DNA from: Euperipatoides rowelli
Taxonomy: Eukaryota; Onychophora; Udeonychophora; Euonychophora; Peripatopsidae
Strand: one strand, 5' to 3'
DNA: 12,340 bases
NCBI GenBank assembly: GCA_003024985.2
Contig: PXIH01S0032600.1
The position numbers and the translations under genes were made by a program. The notes beneath the pieces were generated by a model, which saw only the letters and a program-made list of their open reading frames with translations, was not told the origin of the DNA and made no database searches. Position 1 is the first letter of the stretch; every line of letters starts with the position of its first letter. Of this stretch, positions 7,736 to 12,340 are shown one piece after another.

Positions 7736-8012
7736 AATCTTTTATACTTATTGAAGGATAAATATTATTATTTTTACAAGTAGATGGAGGAATATCCCTT
7801 GGTTCAAAATGAATAACATTGTTTAATATAGTGTTTATAAATGAAATAACACTCTTATAGGCATTTGCTCTGCTTGTTTGACTCAATAAATTCATGTTAT
7901 GCAAACACCAGAAAAATGGGGTGTAGATTCTCTCTGCATCCAAAAATAGAAACAAATGAGTAAAAAGATCAATTTGAAACAAATTTTCCATGCTTATTGA
8001 GGATCTATTCAT
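7707..8012 (-). CDS. Unrecognised 101-residue open frame, possible exon or relic
   Basis: An ATG at 8012-8010 opens 101 residues ending in TAA. The protein is varied rather than low complexity, for example DAERIYTPFFWCLHNMNLLS followed by SRANAYKSVISFINTILNN and HFEPRDIPPSTC. Immediately upstream the same frame also reads coding-like (FDTEEIEDPNNSK), broken by TAA and TGA shortly before the ATG. This suggests an older, longer coding sequence now interrupted, or a coincidence. I do not recognise the family. It lies on the same strand as the SRCR and linker exons but does not look like SRCR or lysyl oxidase sequence, so I do not assign it to that gene. No convincing flanking splice sites were chosen. 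Confidence 0.28.
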   Translation of the reverse strand: MNRSSISMENLFQIDLFTHLFLFLDAERIYTPFFWCLHNMNLLSQTSRANAYKSVISFINTILNNVIHFEPRDIPPSTCKNNNIYPSISIKDYKFSIITIQ

Positions 8013-8346
8013 AGTGGTATATCATTTATATTATTTGGAATTGTTAGGGTCTTCAATTTCTTCAGTGTCAAAATAAAAAAATTAAGATTTTTTTCTTTTT
8101 TAATATTACTCAGCCCATTTGAACTTTGTCAGAATAATTAGAGTTCTATACAGAGTGGATGCCATTTATTTTCAAAGGAACATGATATGATATTATGTCC
8201 TTTATAAACAATAAGAGAAATAAAAATATTGAAAAAAAAAATCTTAAAACATATTTGGCCCATTTCAACCAAATTTGTTAAGAGTTATAGAAGTGTAAGA
8301 ACTCAAGAAATTAACTGAATTCAAGTACAGTTTATTTTTTTTTCGG
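7736..8346. other. Flank of the doubtful open frame and MITE
   Basis: Apart from the minus-strand open frame that overlaps its left part, this stretch holds only AT-rich sequence with A- and T-runs. No repeat or RNA gene is seen. Confidence 0.4.
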
Positions 8347-8557
8347 ATGGGAAGCAGTGGTGTACCATGATGTTTTGATATCCAGGGCCCCTTAAGTCAC
8401 TATTGTCTATTGGCCTAGATAATCTTGCCACTGCCCCCTCACATTACAAATTTATCACACACACACCCTAAAAAAATTATATTTTTTTAGAACAATCTCT
8501 GTAGTGGTACCCGGTGTGGACCACCACCCCAACCCTTGGTACGCCTCTGATGGGAAG
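8347..8557. mobile_element. Non-autonomous hAT-type MITE with 8-bp target duplication
   Basis: The element occupies 8355-8549 (195 bp). Its left end CAGTGGTGTACCA and the complement of its right end, CAGAGGCGTACCA, match at 11 of 13 positions. Identical 8-bp copies of ATGGGAAG flank it at 8347-8354 and 8550-8557. An 8-bp duplication with CAG-starting termini is diagnostic of the hAT superfamily. The interior is richer in G+C than its surroundings, holds GGGCCCC and a CA repeat, and has no coding capacity, so it would need a transposase supplied in trans. The perfect target duplication points to a fairly recent insertion. Confidence 0.93.
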
Positions 8558-9654
8558 TTATCCTATTCTTCCTACTTACTTCATTAATCAAGGGTAAAAA
8601 TAAATGAATACTTCTTATTAGGCTAATATAAAGAATAAAAAAAGCCTTTTCAGCAACTACAGTAAGTGAAACTTAGTGCTAAATAGGCTTTTGCTCATTA
8701 GAAAAAGCATGCATAAATATATAACCTATTAATGATTACCGTATTATTTGTCCACTTGAACGTAAAAGGTCTCTTCTTGTCAGAGCTTAAAAGAAAGATG
8801 TTTTAATATAAAAATTATGTTTGCCGTCAGTAATCTATAAATACATATTTCAAATTTCTTCTGTTTTTGTTTTTCATTATTAATGATAAACTTTTACATT
8901 AATGCCTACAACAAATAGAATACAAATGAAATGTGCAAAACAAATATTATTAATTAAATCACAAGGACAAAATGCCATTAAATTAACTTTAAATGCATAA
9001 ATTTATTTTCAATAAATTATTTTATAACATAATAGATTATAATTATTTAGGTACAGATATGCTGTATATTTTTAATGCAATTTACCAAGCCTATAGTATA
9101 ATGCTATCTAATTTTTAATGCCATAATTCATTATGTAACATAATATCCTTCAATTTATAACCATTGACGTCAGAAAAGATTTCCTTACAGAAAAACTATT
9201 AGGATTTTTTTTTTTTTTTAAGTCTAAGCCTTGAACAATTTTATGAGCTCTAGACAAGAAAAAAATATTATAGATTTATCTATTAAAAAACATAAAAGAG
9301 AACAATTTATAACATTAACCTACAATAGGAACATATTGAAATAATATATAAAAATAATCAAGAACAAAATTATAATCACAACATAAATGATAGCGTCAGC
9401 TATATATTTCGAATTTTTATTAAAAGTTTAGGACAATAAGTTAAGTTCCATTTTAAAGCAAAAGGACTGGAGAAGCAATAATTCTAAATCTCTTTTATAA
9501 TATAAATTTATTGAGGTTAATAAAAATACAAAGGGATTAAACAAGCTCCATTAAAGACTCTATATAAGCCACATAATTAAACAAAAGAAAGCAGTATTTT
9601 TATTATCCATTAGTGATGCGAAAGAAAGAATTAAGTAAAATGTTTGGGATTTGG
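8558..9654. other. AT-rich intron-like DNA
   Basis: No open frame, RNA gene or repeat family is recognised. A T-run lies at about 9205-9219 and one TAGGCTA at 8619-8625. On the minus strand a GTAAGT donor-like sequence near 8575 is preceded by an acceptor-like TATATTAG, but the short segment between them does not continue any frame of the neighbouring exons. Confidence 0.45.
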
Positions 9655-9720
9655 TTAAGATTTAAGTAAAATTAACTACTTGCTGTAAAGCAAGTACTGT
9701 AATTAATTCCTAAATCTTAA
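9655..9720. repeat. Imperfect hairpin, about 30-bp arms
   Basis: The arm 9655-9683 starts TTAAGATTTA and ends TACTTGC; the arm 9690-9720 starts GCAAGTA and ends TAAATCTTAA. The outer 10 bp and inner 7-8 bp pair perfectly, with internal mismatches and a 2-nt length difference between, and a 6-nt loop. The shape resembles a microRNA precursor or a small foldback element; nothing favours either strongly. Confidence 0.75.
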
Positions 9721-10255
9721 AATTTAAATTACAAAAAAAAAGTTGCTCCAAATATTTGGGTAGCCATAAAAAAAATATAGGCTATATTTGAGCGAGGGTA
9801 TAATTTTAGTGAAAAATAATATGCTGTTGTTCTATAAACAAAGATTTGCAAATACTGTCATTTTTTGCCATCCTATATTTCAGCATTGGTAAAATAGCCT
9901 AAAAATAATTGACTAATAAAAGTAGTCTATAACATTATTTTTTTCTAATAATAAATTTTTAAAAATTGCAATTTCAAGTAACTTAATGAATTTAAATAAT
10001 TTAAAAATTTATTTTTATCTCCATGTCCAAAAATCTAACAATTGCTGGTTGATAAGACCCATACAAAATTTTCTTCATAGCCTCGACTTTAAAGAAAAAT
10101 GGATTTCATTTTTTTAATAATAATAATACTTAAATCTTAAGTCCATATTTAGTAAAAATTAAGCATTTTTCAATTAAATGTTATATGGTATTTAAATTAT
10201 GCATTTTAAGATTTTGAAAATCAGTTATTGTAGCCTAATAATATAAATTCCTTAC
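9721..10255. other. Intron downstream of the linker exon
   Basis: AT-rich sequence without coding signals. Copies of the enriched word lie at 9778-9784, 9895-9901 and 10231-10237. The right edge is the minus-strand splice donor GTAAGG of the adjoining exon. Confidence 0.5.
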
Positions 10256-10361
10256 GTTCTTTGGCCACATCATTTATATCTAAAATTGGTATTTGTGTTG
10301 TTTCTATTCTCCTATCGTCCCCAAATTTAAAATTAGTTGGAGTCCTTTTGGCATAAAATCT
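10256..10361 (-). CDS. Probable LOXL2/3-like exon, linker between SRCR domains
   Basis: On the minus strand, a TTTAATTTCAG acceptor is followed by 106 nt and an AAC/GTAAGG donor. The frame gives 35 residues with FYAKRTPTNFKFGDD then IETTQIPILDINDVAKE and no stop. The KR-x-P...FKF-D...I-x-I-x-DI pattern resembles the linker that follows the first SRCR domain in vertebrate lysyl oxidase homologs 2 and 3, recalled from memory. Those secreted copper enzymes crosslink collagen and elastin-like matrix. It enters at phase 0 (or phase 2 if the second AG is used) and leaves one extra base, phase 1, whereas the SRCR exon at 2433-2564 needs phase 2. At least one further exon is therefore expected between them if they belong to one gene. 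The exon call is strong from both splice sites and codon pattern; the family assignment is moderate. Confidence 0.6.
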
Positions 10362-10518
10362 CTGAAATTAAATTAAATATTAGTGATCCAATATTTGATA
10401 ACAAACAATAATTAGATGAAAATAAGATCTGTTATATCTACTGCATAATTATGCAAACATAGATTTGTTGTAATCTTATTAGAAATCTGTATAAAATTGA
10501 ATGTCTGTCTGTATATAA

Positions 10519-10708
10519 GTTCTCTATACAATCTTAAACCTTTGACCAATTTGGACCAAATTTGGCATAGGCCTAGTTACTCTCTAGGACCCTCACAAAA
10601 TATAGGCTACCTTACCATTAGACCTGGACATTCCACTGATGTGCATGCATAGACAGTTTTTCTTATAACGTGGGTTTAATGCAGGGATATTTTCATTTTG
10701 AATGTTCT
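10519..10708 (+). repeat. Dispersed repeat, copy 2
   Basis: This stretch aligns with 1770-1959 in the same orientation, from CTATACAATC through ATATTTTCATTTTG. It retains more of the apparent ancestral sequence, including GGCATAGGCCTAGTTACTCT. The preceding TGTCTGTCTGTATATAAGTT may be part of the same unit, as the other copy is weakly similar there. No function is evident. Confidence 0.8.
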
Positions 10709-10936
10709 TTTTTGTAACAAATGGAGAGTTTCAGGGAATAAGAAATAATGAAAGCTGTACTGTGGTAAAAAGGAAAGGAATTAGGCTACTGCTGATACTC
10801 TTGGTTTGTAATCTTCAGCTTTTATTTATAATTTGAAATAAAATAACAAAAGTTACAAACAATAGGCAGCAGCTCGCTGAATAACTGTAAGAAAATTATA
10901 GTAAAAATTAATGTGCAAGGAGGCCATGGTATGAAA
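10709..10936. other. AT-rich stretch without recognised gene
   Basis: There is no open frame or clear repeat. A TAGGCTA word occurs at 10782-10788. A short GC-richer part (CAGCAGCTCGCTG, near 10868) has no recognisable role. Confidence 0.4.
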
Positions 10937-10939
10937 GGC

Positions 10940-11020
10940 TGGCTCCCACCAGCTGATGGTAAGAAAACATAAAGAATAAATAAAATAAATCATTTTACCT
11001 ATCAGTCATGGTGAGAGCCA
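10940..11020. repeat. Imperfect inverted repeat around TGGCTCYCACCA...CTGATRGG
   Basis: TGGCTCCCACCAGCTGATGG at 10940-10959 matches the complement of 10998-11020 with two substitutions and a 3-nt gap. An additional CCTATCAG/CTGATAGG pair nests at 10998-11005 and 11024-11031. The arms are GC-rich relative to the spacer, which suggests remnants of terminal repeats of a small mobile element. No target duplication was found. Confidence 0.6.
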
Positions 11021-11181
11021 CTCCTGATAGGATAATTACAATAGCTTTATGTCAAAACAGAATGTACATTTAAATTTATCTTCCATTGAATAAATGAATA
11101 AATTAGCTTTGGTTCATGTATTCAACAAAGTAGACTCGTTTATGATGTGTTTGCAAACAGTATATAATTAACTACATTTGA

Positions 11182-11212
11182 TCAACTCTTGTTAACAATC
11201 AACAAGAGTTGA
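11182..11212. repeat. Perfect 12-bp stem hairpin
   Basis: TCAACTCTTGTT at 11182-11193 is exactly complementary to AACAAGAGTTGA at 11201-11212, with a 7-nt loop. It stands alone in AT-rich DNA; there is no following T-run or gene to suggest a regulatory role. Confidence 0.75.
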
Positions 11213-11589
11213 GTGAAGAAAGTAAACATGTCACAAATTAAAGTCAATTCTTCCTGAATACTTAAGCAAATCGATAATAAAATACATAGTGCCTAATTTG
11301 TTACAATATATAAGATTTAAGATCATATGCTATATTTTTCTTAAAGAGAAATTTTGTCTAATGAATATATTTATTTTTCATGAAAGAAAAGAAAAAGTAA
11401 AATAACATACAGCATCAAAAAATAACAATTTTATTTATATCTGTGAATTAGTAACAAAAGGCAAATATTTATTTACTTTAAAAATAAATAAAAAATAATG
11501 TAAGCCTACCATGTAGCCTACTTTTTATTTACAATCTAGCTGAATGGCCATCATGAACGGAACGGATGCAATTATATTTGAATAAATTG
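11213..11589. other. AT-rich stretch without recognised gene
   Basis: Nothing coding is visible. The apparent minus-strand frame reaching in from the pyrimidine tract ends here and is judged spurious. A TAGCCTA word lies at 11514-11520. Confidence 0.4.
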
Positions 11590-11820
11590 AACCTTCTCCA
11601 TCCCTCTCTAACCTTTCTCCCCCCTCCCCTCCTAACACTTTCTCCAGAATCATACCCGATGTTGACTTTTCTTTCGATCCATCCACTTATTCTCGTTTCT
11701 CTTCCTCCCCCATTTGCCTTTCTTATATATTTGCCTGTCAAAATTGATTAAAACAATTTTTTTGAGATTCTGTTGCTTCTCTCCCTACATTCCTCTCCTC
11801 TCTTCTTCTCCTTCTACAGA
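11590..11820. repeat. Pyrimidine-rich tract with a diverged internal duplication
   Basis: The plus strand is strongly C+T biased, with runs such as CTTTCTCCCCCCTCCCCTCC. Two segments end in related sequences, AGAATCATACCCGATG at 11646 and AGAATCATATCCAATG at 11818, 172 bp apart, each preceded by a long CT-rich run. This suggests an old tandem duplication. Both complementary open frames across it (11529-11741 minus, 11566-11751 plus) are products of the biased composition. Confidence 0.7.
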
Positions 11821-12040
11821 ATCATATCCAATGATTTAATCTAATTTACTACCTGTATGCCTAGAAATTTTTTTCTTTGTATTTAACATTGTTGATTTGG
11901 ATGTTCACTTCTTATTATTTAAATATTACCTAAATGACCCGGCACCCATTTTTTTATATTTGTGTTTATTGCCTGGAATTATTAAAAAAAAATAGTGTTA
12001 ATTTATGAAATAAATTAATTGTTAGGTCACCATTACTTAC
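11821..12040. other. AT-rich intron-like stretch
   Basis: No open frame, repeat or RNA gene is recognised. It ends at the perfect minus-strand GTAAGT donor of the microexon candidate. Confidence 0.4.
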
Positions 12041-12066
12041 ATCATTAACACTAGGTGGCTCTAAAG
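12041..12066 (-). CDS. Candidate 26-nt microexon of the LOXL-like gene
   Basis: On the minus strand a TTTGATTCTTAG acceptor and a perfect GTAAGT donor bracket 26 nt. In the frame that exits at phase 0, it encodes LEPPSVND after two bases of a split codon, and this joins in frame to the phase-0 reading of the exon at 10256-10361. That compatibility and the consensus donor are the only support. No family match is recognised for so short a peptide, and splice-like motifs occur by chance in AT-rich DNA. Confidence 0.25.
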
Positions 12067-12340
12067 CTAAGAATCAAATTACACAACTTATACAATTTTT
12101 TTTTTTTTTTTTTTTTTTAAATCAAAGTATTCATCGATTCTAAGATTAGTGTAAATAAAAATGTACTCTTTAACCCTCTCTCATCACTGCCTTTAATGAA
12201 TGTAATAATTATATATTAAATAATATCTAGCATGAAGCCTCATTATAAAATGACATGATAAATGAGAGAACCGATACATTTCAACATTTATTTTATTGAT
12301 ATGGAGGCTTAATTAAATTTCTTAGTTTTATTAAAAAATA
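12067..12340. other. AT-rich end of window with a long T-tract
   Basis: A run of about 22 T lies near 12097-12118. No coding region or repeat is recognised to the end of the window. Confidence 0.45.

Noticed and set aside
8568-8625. Possible minus-strand exon between TATATTAG and GTAAGT
   Set aside because: None of its frames continues the phase of the neighbouring exons; two contain stops and the third has no matching phase.
11529-11751. Opposing open frames across the pyrimidine-rich tract
   Set aside because: Both arise from the biased composition: one strand gives Leu/Pro/Ser, the other Gly/Arg/Glu. No domain is recognised.

Overview
This looks like nuclear DNA from an animal, most likely an arthropod and plausibly an insect. 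It is very A+T-rich, roughly three-quarters by eye, with split coding exons flanked by GT/AG sites, old transposon relics, a minisatellite and three single ambiguous bases (485, 2750, 3235) of the kind found in draft assemblies. The arthropod call rests mainly on the decayed gene at 349-1004. It matches, from memory, an uncharacterised multicopy family common in arthropod genomes. The species cannot be named from the sequence. There are no bacterial operons, tRNAs, rRNAs or CRISPR arrays.

The only probable host gene lies on the minus strand as exons separated by long introns. One exon (2433-2564) encodes the first half of a scavenger receptor cysteine-rich (SRCR) domain. A second exon (10256-10361) encodes a stretch resembling the linker after the first SRCR domain of lysyl oxidase homologs (LOXL2/3 type). 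A possible 26-nt microexon lies farther upstream at 12041-12066. Together they suggest a secreted LOXL-like enzyme gene running right to left. The phases of the two main exons do not join directly, so at least one exon between them is missing from this list or lies unseen.

Region by region: 349-1004 is a plus-strand pseudogene, followed by a 174-bp-period tandem duplication (1026-1342), a possible coding relic (1403-1633) and copy 1 of a dispersed repeat (1770-1959). The SRCR exon follows at 2433-2564. A minisatellite built from 12/13-bp units with a 38-bp higher-order period spans about 2930-3526. Next come a LINE endonuclease relic (4478-4667), an almost perfect palindrome with 40-bp arms (4701-4782), a 3' exon of a hAT transposase (4802-5010) and a cluster of TTAACTNAGTTAA palindromes (5391-5531) that resembles a hAT subterminal region. 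The middle holds AT-rich intron-like DNA with two open frames of doubtful status and several hairpins. A complete 195-bp hAT-type MITE with a perfect 8-bp target duplication sits at 8355-8549. The right end holds the LOXL-like linker exon, copy 2 of the dispersed repeat (10519-10708), a pyrimidine-rich tract (11590-11820) and the microexon candidate.

The host exons probably belong to one gene, and everything between them is intronic accumulation of mobile DNA. I see no evidence of an intact new multigene system. The most distinctive signals are the palindrome abutting the hAT exon, the strong excess of the word TAGCCTA/TAGGCTA across the window, and the minisatellite whose minus strand stays open over long stretches in all three frames.
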